A DNA stretch of 34,941 bases, taken from the NCBI GenBank assembly GCA_029977865.1, contig JAPOKA010000028.1, positions 1-34,941 of the forward strand, written 5' to 3'. Each line of letters opens with the position of its first letter. The stretch's first letter is position 1. Below the pieces are notes generated by a model. The model saw only the letters and a list, made by a program, of their open reading frames with translations, was not told the DNA's origin and ran no database searches. Positions 7,908-15,303 of this stretch are shown here, piece after piece. The DNA comes from a bacterium (GTDB taxonomy: Bacteria > Planctomycetota > Phycisphaerae > Phycisphaerales > SM1A02). The position numbers and the translations under genes were made by a program.

Positions 7908-8768
7908 ATGCGCCTGAAGACCCGAATCTCGCTTCGCTCGCTCCGCATCGCCGCGCCGCTCGCGGCGATCACCCTCGGCGCCGTCGGCTGCGTTCCGCAG
8001 CAGCGCTACGACGAGTTGATGACCGCCTACCGCGGCAAGGAGCAACTGCTGCTCTCCACCCAGAACGACCTCGACACCGCCCGCAACAACGAGCGGGTGC
8101 TTCGAGGTCAGTTGCTGCAGGCCACCGAGGACATTCGCAGCCTCGAGCGAATGCGCGACGGCAGCGGACAGGATCTCGATCGCCTGCTCACCGACTACGA
8201 CCGACTGCAGCGGCAGTTGATCGAACTCGGCGCCGGCCCGCTTCCCGCCGAGGTGGTCGACGCCCTCACCGAACTGGCGAGCCGCTACCCCGAGGTGCTC
8301 GAGTTCGACGCGCAGCGCGGACTGGTCCGCTTCGCCGCCGACTTCACCTTCCCCCTCGGCTCGGTCGAACTCTCCGACAGCGCTCGTCAGGCCCTTCGGA
8401 CCTTCGCCGGGATCCTCGCCTCGCCCGACGCCCAGGTGCTCGAAGTGCGGGTGGTCGGCCACACCGACAACGTGCCCATTCGCCGCGCCGAGACCCGCGC
8501 GAAGCACCCCTCGAACCTCCACCTCTCCGCCCATCGGGCCATCGCGGTGCGCGACGCCCTCGTCGCGGCGGGTCTCTCCCCGAACCGCTTCTCAGTGGTC
8601 GGCTACGGCGAGTTCCGACCGGCGGTGCCCAACGGCCGCAACGGCGCCCCGGAAAACCGGCGGGTCGAGGTCTTCCTGACCCCGCTGCTCGTGACGAGCC
8701 CCCCCGGCACCGAGGTGATCAGCGAAGAAACCATCGTCTCGGTTCCCGACGACGAGCCGACCAAGTAG
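7908..8768 (+). CDS. OmpA-family peptidoglycan-associated lipoprotein
   Basis: This 286-residue protein has a lipoprotein signal peptide with lipobox LGAVGC (lipid-modified C28). A polar, probably coiled-coil region (about 33-110) is rich in Gln, Asp, Leu and Arg. A C-terminal OmpA/MotB-type peptidoglycan-binding domain (about 130-260) includes VVGHTDNVPI, LSAHRAIAVRDALVAAGL and GYGEFRPAVPN..NRRVEVFL. It is expected to be an outer-membrane lipoprotein tethering the membrane to peptidoglycan, similar to Pal or other OmpA-domain coiled-coil proteins. ATG 7908 is preceded by a good Shine-Dalgarno, GGAGG, with 7 nt spacing. In-frame starts further upstream are in non-coding sequence. The gene is followed by a strong intrinsic terminator and is probably monocistronic. 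Confidence 0.93.
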   Translation: MRLKTRISLRSLRIAAPLAAITLGAVGCVPQQRYDELMTAYRGKEQLLLSTQNDLDTARNNERVLRGQLLQATEDIRSLERMRDGSGQDLDRLLTDYDRLQRQLIELGAGPLPAEVVDALTELASRYPEVLEFDAQRGLVRFAADFTFPLGSVELSDSARQALRTFAGILASPDAQVLEVRVVGHTDNVPIRRAETRAKHPSNLHLSAHRAIAVRDALVAAGLSPNRFSVVGYGEFRPAVPNGRNGAPENRRVEVFLTPLLVTSPPGTEVISEETIVSVPDDEPTK

Positions 8769-8804
8769 TCCGGTCGCCGCAGGGACACCGACCCCGGAAC
8801 AATC

Positions 8805-8844
8805 GCGGAGGGCGGCTCGAAGTCGCCCTCCGCATTTCGTTTTT
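8805..8844 (+). terminator. Rho-independent terminator of the OmpA-family gene
   Basis: A perfect 10-bp stem (GCGGAGGGCG / CGCCCTCCGC) with a 9-nt loop is followed by ATTTCGTTTTT. It starts 36 nt after the stop codon. Confidence 0.85.
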
Positions 8845-9191
8845 GGGGTACGTCGCCCGAACGGACGCCCTCTGCCGGCAGACTCCGCGTCCCAACCGAT
8901 GAGGAGTCGTCCAAGGGCGTCGCGACCAAGGCGTCTCGAACGAGGACCGGGAACCCCGCCGAGGCGAACCTGTCCACACCGAGGCTTCACGAATCGCTTG
9001 CGACTGGCCCGTTCGTGTGGTCTAGTCTTCCTGTCAGTTCGACCCCTCGTGGGCGAGAAAGTCGTGCCTCCGAGGCCCCCCGGCTCGTTTCAGCGAACCG
9101 GTTGGCCCCGGCGGCGTCTCCATGGATGTCCTCTGGCCCGCCCTCGGTCCGCTCCTCTTCCGCTGAAACCATCTTCAGACAGGAACTCCGC
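8845..9191. other. Non-coding region upstream of the secreted repeat protein
   Basis: About 350 nt without a convincing gene. It carries a possible promoter (8998-9026) and presumably a 5' leader of about 160 nt. Open frames crossing it lack start sites and typical composition. Confidence 0.5.
8998..9026 (+). promoter_or_regulatory. Possible -35/-10 promoter TTGCGA-17-TCTAGT
   Basis: TTGCGA (8998-9003) and TCTAGT (9021-9026) are 17 nt apart; an alternative -10 is TAGTCT at 9023-9028. This would give a leader of about 160 nt for the gene at 9192. Confidence 0.3.
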
Positions 9192-12122
9192 ATGCGACGC
9201 ACGCTCATCGCCGCCTTCGCGCTCACCCTGCCCGCACTCGCAGCCCCTGCCATCGCCAAGGGCTTCGCTGGCGGACCCGGCGCGATCATCAACGAGATCC
9301 GCATCGATCAACCGGGCGCCGACAACGACGAGTACTTCGAACTCCGCGGCACTCCCGGCGAGAGCCTCGACGGCATCTCCTACGTGGTGATCGGCGACCT
9401 GCCCGGCGCCACCCCGCCGACCCAGAACGGCGGCGTCGAGTTCGTGCTCGACCTGACCGGCTACGCCTTCGACGGCAACGGCCTCTTCCTCGTCGCCAAG
9501 AGCACCTTCTCGCTGCCGGCGACGCCCAATCTGATCGCGGCGCTCAACTTCGAGAACTTCGACAACGTCACCCACCTGCTGGTGACCGACTTCACCGGCG
9601 CCGTGGGCGATGACCTCGACACCAACGACGACGGGACCCTCGACATCACGCCGTGGAACACGATGCTCGATTCGGTGGCGCTGGTCGCGGTGACCGAGCC
9701 CGACGGCATCACCGCCGACTTCTACTACTCCGACGTGGTGGTCGGACCCGACGCCGGCGCCGTGCCCGGACACATCTGGCGCTGCGTGAACACCCTGCTC
9801 TGGAACATCGGTCCCTACGACCCGCTCGATGGCGCCGACACCCCCGGCGCTCCCAACCCGGAGTGCGCCGGCGGCGGCGGCGACATCCTGATCAGCGAGG
9901 TTCGGATCGACCATCCGGGCAGCGACGTCGACGAGTACTTCGAACTCGTCGGCGAGCCCGGCACCGTGCTCGACGGTCTCACCTACATCGTGATCGGCGA
10001 CGGCACGGGCGGCAGCGGCACCATCGAGTGCGTGGTGCCTCTCGACGGCCTGGCGCTGCCCGCCTCGGGATACTTCCTCGCCGCACGCGACGACAACACC
10101 CTCGGCGTGGTGGCCGACCTGATCACCGATCTCATCGTCTTTGAGAACAGCGACAACGTGACCCACATGCTCGTGAGCGGATTCACCGGCATGCTCGGCG
10201 ACGATCTCGACCTCGACGACGACTGCACCCTCGACGTCACCCCGTGGGAGAGCATGCTCGACTCGATCGCGCTGCTCGAGTCGGCCACGGTTCCCCCGAC
10301 CGGCACCGAGTGCGCCTACGGCGACAACACCGTCGGCCCCGACGGTCCGTTCGTGCCTGGCCACGCCTACCTCTGCGAACCCGACGGCACCTGGACGGTC
10401 GGCGTCTTCGAACTCGGCGTCACCGACACCCCCGGTGCTCCGAACCTGCCGTGCGTCGAACTCATCTGCGGCGGCTACGACGGCCGCAGCTGCTTCGTCG
10501 CTCGCGAGAGCGGCGGCTGCAGCGATCCGCGAGTCTGCTCGCTGGTCTGCGCCATCGACCCCGCCTGCTGCGACGCGGCGTGGGATGCCTCCTGCGTGAG
10601 CCTCGCCGAGAGCACCGTCTTCGGCAAGACCGCTCCGGAAGGCCTTGCGATCAGCGAGGTCCGCACCAAGCAGCCCGGCGGCGACAACGACCACTACATC
10701 GAGATCACCGGCGTGCCCGGCACCTCGCTCACCGGCGTCAGCTACCTGGTCCTCGGCGACGAAGGCGCTGACGCGAGCGGCATCGTCGAGTACGTGCTGA
10801 ACCTCACCGATCTGGTCATTCCCAAGAGCGGCTACTTCGTGGTCGCGGAAGAGACCTTCACCCTCGGCACGGCCAACTTCACCTGGCCGATCAACTTCGA
10901 GGACGTCTTCAACCAGACCCACCTGCTGGTCTTCAACTTCGCTGGCGCAGCCGGCGGGGACTACGACATCGAGAACGACTGCGCCCTCGATCAGGAGCCC
11001 TGGACCTCGGTGCTCGACTCGGTCTCGGTGATCGGCTCGACCGGTTGCGTCTACGCCGAGGAGACCGTCGGCCCCGACACCCTCTACACCCCCGGCCACT
11101 TCTACCGCTGCACGCCCGAGCTGGCGTGGGCGGTCGGTGCGTTCGATCCGGCCGCGGGCACCGACACCCCCGGATTCGAGAACCTCTCCTGCACCGCGAC
11201 CCTCTCCTGCGGCGACGCGGCGGCGGGCTCGTGCTCGGAGGTCCACGCCACCCCGTACTGCTCGGACGGACTCTGCTGCGAGGCGGTCTGCGCCGTCGAG
11301 CCCAACTGCTGCAGCATCGAGTGGGATCAGACCTGCGTCGATGCGGCCGCGGTCCTCTGCGCCGGCGGTGGCACCCCGCCGGAGGCCTCGATCAACGAGA
11401 TCCGCATCGATCAGGTCGGAGCGGACAACGAGGAGTACTTCGAACTCCGCGCCGCGGCGGGCGAGGTGCTCACCGGCCTCACCTACATCGTGATCGGTGA
11501 CGGAACCGCCGCCCAAGGCAGCGGCGTGATCGAGGCGGCCATCAACCTCCTCGGCCAGACCATGCCCAAGTCCGGCTTCTTCCTCGCCGCGGAGGACACC
11601 TTCACCCTCGCGACTCCCGACCTCGTCACCAGCGTCAACTTCGAGAACACCGACAACGTCACCCACATGCTGGTCTGGAACTTCACCGGCAGCGTGGGCG
11701 AGGATCTCGACACCGACGACGACGGCATGCTCGACGTGACGCCGTGGGAACAGGTGGTCGACTCGGTGGCGATCGTCGGAGCGGGCCCCGGCGAGTCGAT
11801 CTACAGCCCGAACGTGGTCGGTCCCGACGGCGAATTCGTCCCCGGACACGTCTACCGCTGCGACAACACCGGCGCCTGGACGATCGGTCCCTTCGACGTC
11901 GTGGTCGGCGTCGACACGCCGGGTGCGTCGAACACCGCCTGCGAAGCCCCGACCTGCGAGGGCGACCTCAACGACGACGGCGTCGTCAACGGTGCCGACC
12001 TCGCCATCATGCTCGGCGAGTGGGGCAAGTGCGCTGGATGCGTCGGCGACCTCAACGGCGACAACATCGTCAACGGTGCCGACCTCGCCATCCTGCTCGG
12101 CGCCTGGGGCGACTGCCCCTGA
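9192..12122 (+). CDS. Secreted four-repeat lamin-tail-like protein with C-terminal dockerin-like domain
   Basis: This 976-residue exported protein has a Sec signal peptide at 1-22 (cut near AIA-KG). Four long repeats begin near residues 32, 234, 485 and 733 with (I)(N/S)EVRIDQPG.DNDEYFEL-type segments that resemble lamin-tail (LTD) domains. Each repeat carries an EF-hand-like loop of the form D.D..DD(G/C).LD just before a PW....DSVA segment and ends in VGPDG.(F/Y).PGH.YRC...W..G.FD...DTPGA.N..C. Two Cys-rich modules with (A)(V/I)(D/E)P.CC...WD..CV lie after repeats 2 and 3. Residues 924-976 are two dockerin-like loops (GDLNDDGVVNGADLAI / GDLNGDNIVNGADLAI with LG.WG.C), typical of exported Phycisphaerae proteins. 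ATG 9192 has AGGA 7 nt upstream and starts the signal peptide. A cell-surface or extracellular calcium-binding role is inferred. Confidence 0.85.
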   Translation: MRRTLIAAFALTLPALAAPAIAKGFAGGPGAIINEIRIDQPGADNDEYFELRGTPGESLDGISYVVIGDLPGATPPTQNGGVEFVLDLTGYAFDGNGLFLVAKSTFSLPATPNLIAALNFENFDNVTHLLVTDFTGAVGDDLDTNDDGTLDITPWNTMLDSVALVAVTEPDGITADFYYSDVVVGPDAGAVPGHIWRCVNTLLWNIGPYDPLDGADTPGAPNPECAGGGGDILISEVRIDHPGSDVDEYFELVGEPGTVLDGLTYIVIGDGTGGSGTIECVVPLDGLALPASGYFLAARDDNTLGVVADLITDLIVFENSDNVTHMLVSGFTGMLGDDLDLDDDCTLDVTPWESMLDSIALLESATVPPTGTECAYGDNTVGPDGPFVPGHAYLCEPDGTWTVGVFELGVTDTPGAPNLPCVELICGGYDGRSCFVARESGGCSDPRVCSLVCAIDPACCDAAWDASCVSLAESTVFGKTAPEGLAISEVRTKQPGGDNDHYIEITGVPGTSLTGVSYLVLGDEGADASGIVEYVLNLTDLVIPKSGYFVVAEETFTLGTANFTWPINFEDVFNQTHLLVFNFAGAAGGDYDIENDCALDQEPWTSVLDSVSVIGSTGCVYAEETVGPDTLYTPGHFYRCTPELAWAVGAFDPAAGTDTPGFENLSCTATLSCGDAAAGSCSEVHATPYCSDGLCCEAVCAVEPNCCSIEWDQTCVDAAAVLCAGGGTPPEASINEIRIDQVGADNEEYFELRAAAGEVLTGLTYIVIGDGTAAQGSGVIEAAINLLGQTMPKSGFFLAAEDTFTLATPDLVTSVNFENTDNVTHMLVWNFTGSVGEDLDTDDDGMLDVTPWEQVVDSVAIVGAGPGESIYSPNVVGPDGEFVPGHVYRCDNTGAWTIGPFDVVVGVDTPGASNTACEAPTCEGDLNDDGVVNGADLAIMLGEWGKCAGCVGDLNGDNIVNGADLAILLGAWGDCP

Positions 12123-12148
12123 GCCGCTGATCGGCCCTCGACCCTTCT

Positions 12149-12185
12149 GCCCCGGCACGGCTCACCCGTGCCGGGGCTTTTCGTT
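12149..12185 (+). terminator. Rho-independent terminator of the secreted repeat protein
   Basis: A perfect 12-bp stem (GCCCCGGCACGG / CCGTGCCGGGGC) with a 5-nt loop CTCAC is followed by TTTTCGTT. It starts 27 nt after the TGA. Confidence 0.88.
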
Positions 12186-12297
12186 GCCGCCCGAGTCTCC
12201 CGACCCGAACCGGGTGTCCGAACCCGGCGGCCCGGTCGGACCACCGGGTCCGGCCGCCATCGCGGGTCCGGTCTGGCTGCTTCGCGACTCGAGGGGA

Positions 12298-12325
12298 TTG
12301 ACCCGCCACGGCGCCCCGGTACACT
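12298..12325 (+). promoter_or_regulatory. Promoter of rpmI-rplT: TTGACC-16-TACACT
   Basis: TTGACC (12298-12303) and TACACT (12320-12325), 16 nt apart, closely match the housekeeping sigma70-type consensus. They would give a leader of about 50 nt before rpmI. Confidence 0.65.
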
Positions 12326-12380
12326 CGCCGCTTCCGCTCTTCCTGAACCACCGCCGCGTCGGTCGTCCCGAGTCCCCGCC

Positions 12381-12647
12381 ATGCCCAAGCTCAAGTCGCA
12401 CAAGGGTCTGCTCAAGCGGATCAAGATCACCAAGTCCGGCAAGGTTCGCTTCGGCCGCCCCGGCAGCCGTCACCTGAAGAGCAACAAGACCGGCGAGGAG
12501 ATTCGCGGCTTCCGCAAGAAGAGCTACATGCGCTCCGGCGACAAGAAGCGACTCAAGATGCTGCTGCATCGCCCTCTGTTGAGCCAAGAGGAAGCGATGG
12601 CCGCCAAGGTCGCTCGCGAGGCCGCCGCGGAGTCGGCGTCCGCCTGA
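12381..12647 (+). CDS. rpmI: Ribosomal protein bL35
   Basis: This 88-residue basic protein of the large subunit begins MPKLKSHKGLLKRIKITKSG, the bL35 signature, followed by GKVRFGRPGSRHLKSNKTGE and MRSGDKKRLKMLL. Usual bL35 is about 65 residues; the extra 20 or so form an Ala/Glu-rich helical tail (EEAMAAKVAREAAAESASA). rplT follows after an 83-nt gap. infC, often directly upstream in other bacteria, is absent: the preceding gene is the secreted protein with its own terminator. ATG 12381 lies about 55 nt downstream of the TACACT box. Confidence 0.95.
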   Translation: MPKLKSHKGLLKRIKITKSGKVRFGRPGSRHLKSNKTGEEIRGFRKKSYMRSGDKKRLKMLLHRPLLSQEEAMAAKVAREAAAESASA

Positions 12648-12686
12648 TCGTTCCCCACGTCCGTTCGATGTCCGCACTCGTCCGCC

Positions 12687-12707
12687 GGGCCTGAAGCGCT
12701 TCGGCCC
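12687..12707 (+). other. Hairpin in the rpmI-rplT intergenic region
   Basis: GGGCC(T)GAA-GCGC-TTCGGCCC forms an 8-bp stem with one bulged T and a GCGC loop, 23 nt before the rplT ATG. In other bacteria L20 represses its operon by binding leader RNA, so an autoregulatory site is conceivable, but this is inference from position only. Confidence 0.3.
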
Positions 12708-12730
12708 CCGTCGGACCCCAGGAGTTCCCC

Positions 12731-13105
12731 ATGCCTCGTACCCGCAAGGGCGCTGCCCGCACCCAGGCCCGCCGGAAAATGCTCCGCGAGGCCCGTGGCT
12801 ACTACGGAACCAAGCACCGTCTGAAGCAGCAGGCCAAGGTCGCGCTGCTTCGCGCCGGTCGCTTCGCCCACCGCGACCGCCGCGCCCGCAAGCGCGACTA
12901 TCGAAGCCTGTGGATCACCCGCATCACCGCGGCGTGCCGCATGCGTGGCACTCGCTACAGCCTCTTCATCAACGGGCTGCAGCTCGCCGGCGTGCTGCTC
13001 AATCGAAAGATGCTTTCGCAGCTCGCGATCGAAGATCCCAAGACCTTCGACGCCCTCGTCGAGACCGCCAAGGGCGCCGCCACCGCGGCCCCCGCCGCGG
13101 CCTGA
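12731..13105 (+). CDS. rplT: Ribosomal protein bL20
   Basis: This 124-residue 23S rRNA-binding protein is needed early in 50S assembly. The bL20 motifs are complete: an MPRTRKGAARTQARRKMLRE basic N-terminus, ARGYYGTKHRLKQQAKVALL, FAHRDRRARKRDYRSLWITR and INAACR-like ITAACRMRGTRYSLFINGL, then NRKMLSQLAIEDPKTFDALV. A short Ala-rich tail is added. ATG 12731 is preceded by AGGAG with about 7 nt spacing. It is co-transcribed with rpmI. Confidence 0.97.
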   Translation: MPRTRKGAARTQARRKMLREARGYYGTKHRLKQQAKVALLRAGRFAHRDRRARKRDYRSLWITRITAACRMRGTRYSLFINGLQLAGVLLNRKMLSQLAIEDPKTFDALVETAKGAATAAPAAA

Positions 13106-13195
13106 CGAGGTCCGGAAAGCCGGATCTCGCCCTCCGAAGACCCGTTCGAAATCCTCGCCCTCGCTTGAGCCGCTCGCCGTGCCGATCGACGCGGA

Positions 13196-14542
13196 ATGAG
13201 CGAGGCTCTACGCGTGTCACCATGGCAGGGGTTTCAGTCGCTCAAGCGACTCGGATCGCTTGACGGGCTTCGAGCGCTCGCGATTGCGGGAGTGCTCTGG
13301 CAGCACTGCACGCCGGTCGCGGCGTCCTCGAATCCGTTCACGAACGCCGGGGCATCGGGAGTCTCGCTCTTCTTCGTGCTGTCGGGCTTCCTGATCACCA
13401 CGCTTCTGCTGCGGGAGTGGCGTTCGAAAGGCTCGATCGACCTCTCCGCGTTCTATTGGCGGCGGACGCTGCGGATCCTCCCGCTCTACTACGCAACACT
13501 TGCGGTGTACTGCGTCCTCGTCGCGGTCTTCGATCGCCACTCCGCCGCCGGCCGAGACTTCTTCTCGAACCTCCCCTACTTCCTCACCTACACCAACAAC
13601 TGGTTCGTCGATCTTGCGGTGAACGCCGACGGCGAACTGCGGACCATCTTCATCTTCGCGTGGACCCTCGCGACCGAGGAGCAGTTCTACCTCTTCTGGC
13701 CGCCGATCCTGTTCCTCTTGGCGCCCAAGCGCGCGTTCTGGCTGCTCGCGGGAATCGTGGCGATCGACGTGGTGGTCGCATCGTCGTTCACCTCGCTGGA
13801 GGTCCCGGCGAATGGCGCAGAACGCATGCTCAAGATCATCGCGAGCTTCAGCAGCGAAATCGCGTTCGGATGCGCCCTCGGCGGAATCCTCCACGAGCGC
13901 AGGTCGTTCGCGCTGGCGTGGGGCCTGCTCGGCCAGTGGTGGTCGATCTGGATCGCGGCGGCCCTCTCGATCTGGATGGTCATGGGCTGGCCGGAGGCGA
14001 CCGTCGGCTGGCGGGTCGCCCAGGCGGCTGCGTTCACGATGCTCATCGGAGCCGCGGTGGTGAAGCCGCGACACGGGCTCTCCTGGCTCTTGGATTGGCG
14101 ACCGCTCGCGAGGATCGGCGTGGTCTCCTACGGGATGTACCTGCTTCACATGCTCGCGATACACGCGACCGAGATGGGGTTCGGCCTCATCGGATGGACC
14201 GAAGTCAACTCGCCGTGGCTGCTGCTGCTGACCGCTGGCCTTGCGACCTGGGTCATCGCCGAACTCAGCTTCCGGTGGTTCGAATCGCCGATCCTCGCCC
14301 TCAAGTCTCGACCCGCGTGGTTCGGCTTGGGTGCCCACGCGGGCCGGCGCCCGAACGCTGCCGAGACGGACCGCTCAAGCAGTCTTCCTGGTGCAGGCGA
14401 GCCGTCCGAAGCCCAATCGGCGTTGACGATGTCGTCGGATCAGGCGGTTTCGCGGCCCGCCTCGCCGGGCGGTGACGGCATGCGGCTGACCTCGCCACGG
14501 AAGGCCGCCGCCCGTTCGTTCTCGCGACGAATGGCGTCGTAG
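13196..14542 (+). CDS. Membrane acyltransferase, OafA/YrhL-type (acyltransferase family 3)
   Basis: This 448-residue integral membrane O-acyltransferase modifies surface glycans or lipids in its family. SLDGLRALAIAGVLWQHC (about 21-38) has the conserved R and H of the family. GASGVSLFFVLSGFLITTLLL, FYWRRTLRILPLYY and LATEEQFYLFWPPILFLL follow, and about ten hydrophobic helices run to about residue 365. The last 80 residues are hydrophilic and low in conserved features. The final 103 nt overlap the 3' end of csrA on the opposite strand. Start ATG 13196 is the first good start; no strong Shine-Dalgarno is visible. The glycan substrate is unknown. Confidence 0.9.
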   Translation: MSEALRVSPWQGFQSLKRLGSLDGLRALAIAGVLWQHCTPVAASSNPFTNAGASGVSLFFVLSGFLITTLLLREWRSKGSIDLSAFYWRRTLRILPLYYATLAVYCVLVAVFDRHSAAGRDFFSNLPYFLTYTNNWFVDLAVNADGELRTIFIFAWTLATEEQFYLFWPPILFLLAPKRAFWLLAGIVAIDVVVASSFTSLEVPANGAERMLKIIASFSSEIAFGCALGGILHERRSFALAWGLLGQWWSIWIAAALSIWMVMGWPEATVGWRVAQAAAFTMLIGAAVVKPRHGLSWLLDWRPLARIGVVSYGMYLLHMLAIHATEMGFGLIGWTEVNSPWLLLLTAGLATWVIAELSFRWFESPILALKSRPAWFGLGAHAGRRPNAAETDRSSSLPGAGEPSEAQSALTMSSDQAVSRPASPGGDGMRLTSPRKAAARSFSRRMAS

Positions 14543-14682
14543 ACCTCCTTGCGGTGCACCGGCACCTCTGCGGGCGCCTTGAATCCGAGTCGGACCCGAT
14601 CACCGCGAACATCGACGACGGTCACTTCGATCTCGTCGCCGATCATCACCGTCTGATCCCGCTGCCGGGAGAGCACGAGCAT
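14440..14682 (-). CDS. csrA: Carbon storage/flagellin translational regulator CsrA
   Basis: This 80-residue RNA-binding repressor starts with MLVLSRQRDQTVMIGDEIEV, continues with VVDVRGDRVRLGFKAP and has the EVPVHRKEVYDAI core. It normally binds GGA motifs in leader RNAs, notably of flagellin mRNA, and is antagonised by FliW. The last 20 or so residues are a Pro/Gly/Glu-rich extension encoded opposite the end of the acyltransferase gene. The Shine-Dalgarno AAGGAG lies about 10 nt before the ATG. It follows fliW after 32 nt on the same strand, the usual fliW-csrA pair. Confidence 0.96.
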   Translation of the reverse strand: MLVLSRQRDQTVMIGDEIEVTVVDVRGDRVRLGFKAPAEVPVHRKEVYDAIRRENERAAAFRGEVSRMPSPPGEAGRETA

Positions 14683-14714
14683 GAGTGGGTGGTCTCCTTG
14701 GAGGACTGCGGAAC

Positions 14715-15161
14715 TCAGGCGATTCCAGCGAGTGCCGGCGCTTCGACGCTGACCAGATCGTGACGGAGGCTCCAGGGGCTGTCACCACCCACCACCTGCA
14801 GGCCGCGCCGCGATCCTGCGTCGATCACGAGCGGGCTGCGGAGATTGGCGGTGATGCGGTCGCCGTGGCGGCTCACCAGCGCGAGCACCACCACCTCGTC
14901 GCGGTTGCGGCAGCCGAGTCGATTCCACTCGTCGGCCCGCAGGTCGATTGCGTAGTCGGCGACCCACAGGGCCGGATCGGTGGCGAGGAAGCAGACCGAG
15001 GGATCCTCGATCGACTGCAGCCACCAGAAGATCTCCCGCGCATCAGCCCAGAGCAGTGCGAACCGACGCAGTCCCGCGAATCCGGGGAGCCCCGAGGGGA
15101 AGGTGACGATCCGGTGGTCGTCGACTTCGACGGCTCCGAAGCGTCCAGTGTGGGCGATCAT
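14715..15161 (-). CDS. fliW: Flagellar assembly factor FliW
   Basis: This 148-residue protein binds flagellin or CsrA in a partner switch that couples flagellin secretion to its translation. Family features are RFGAVEVDDHRIVTFPSGLPGF near the N-terminus, FALLWADAREIFWWLQSIEDPSVCFLA, and VVVLALVSRHGDRITANLRSPLVID. ATG 15161 begins the conserved domain and has GGAGA 5 nt upstream. Much longer frames upstream are not supported because they cross the divergent promoter region. No other flagellar genes lie in this window. Confidence 0.93.
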   Translation of the reverse strand: MIAHTGRFGAVEVDDHRIVTFPSGLPGFAGLRRFALLWADAREIFWWLQSIEDPSVCFLATDPALWVADYAIDLRADEWNRLGCRNRDEVVVLALVSRHGDRITANLRSPLVIDAGSRRGLQVVGGDSPWSLRHDLVSVEAPALAGIA

Positions 15162-15263
15162 TCGGCGTCTCCGGGACGGGCCAGCGCCGCGTCGGGAACG
15201 GACTTCGACCGGCCGCGTCCATGCGCCGGTCGGGTGAGGATCGGACCGACCGGGGGTCTTCGC

Positions 15264-15294
15264 TTGAATCAGGAGGTCACGCGGCTCGTACCAT
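15264..15294 (+). promoter_or_regulatory. Putative promoter TTGAAT-19-TACCAT of the GT-C-like gene
   Basis: TACCAT (15289-15294) lies 9 nt before ATG 15304 with a C/T-only tract between. TTGAAT at 15264-15269 could be a -35 with a rather long 19-nt spacer. Confidence 0.45.
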
Positions 15295-15303
15295 CCCTCC
15301 CCT

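Noticed and set aside
9090-12158. Very long antisense open frame (about 1000 codons) opposite the secreted repeat protein
   Set aside because: It mirrors the codon bias of the real gene, has no recognisable domains or ribosome site, and runs past the terminator. The sense strand has a signal peptide and clear repeats.
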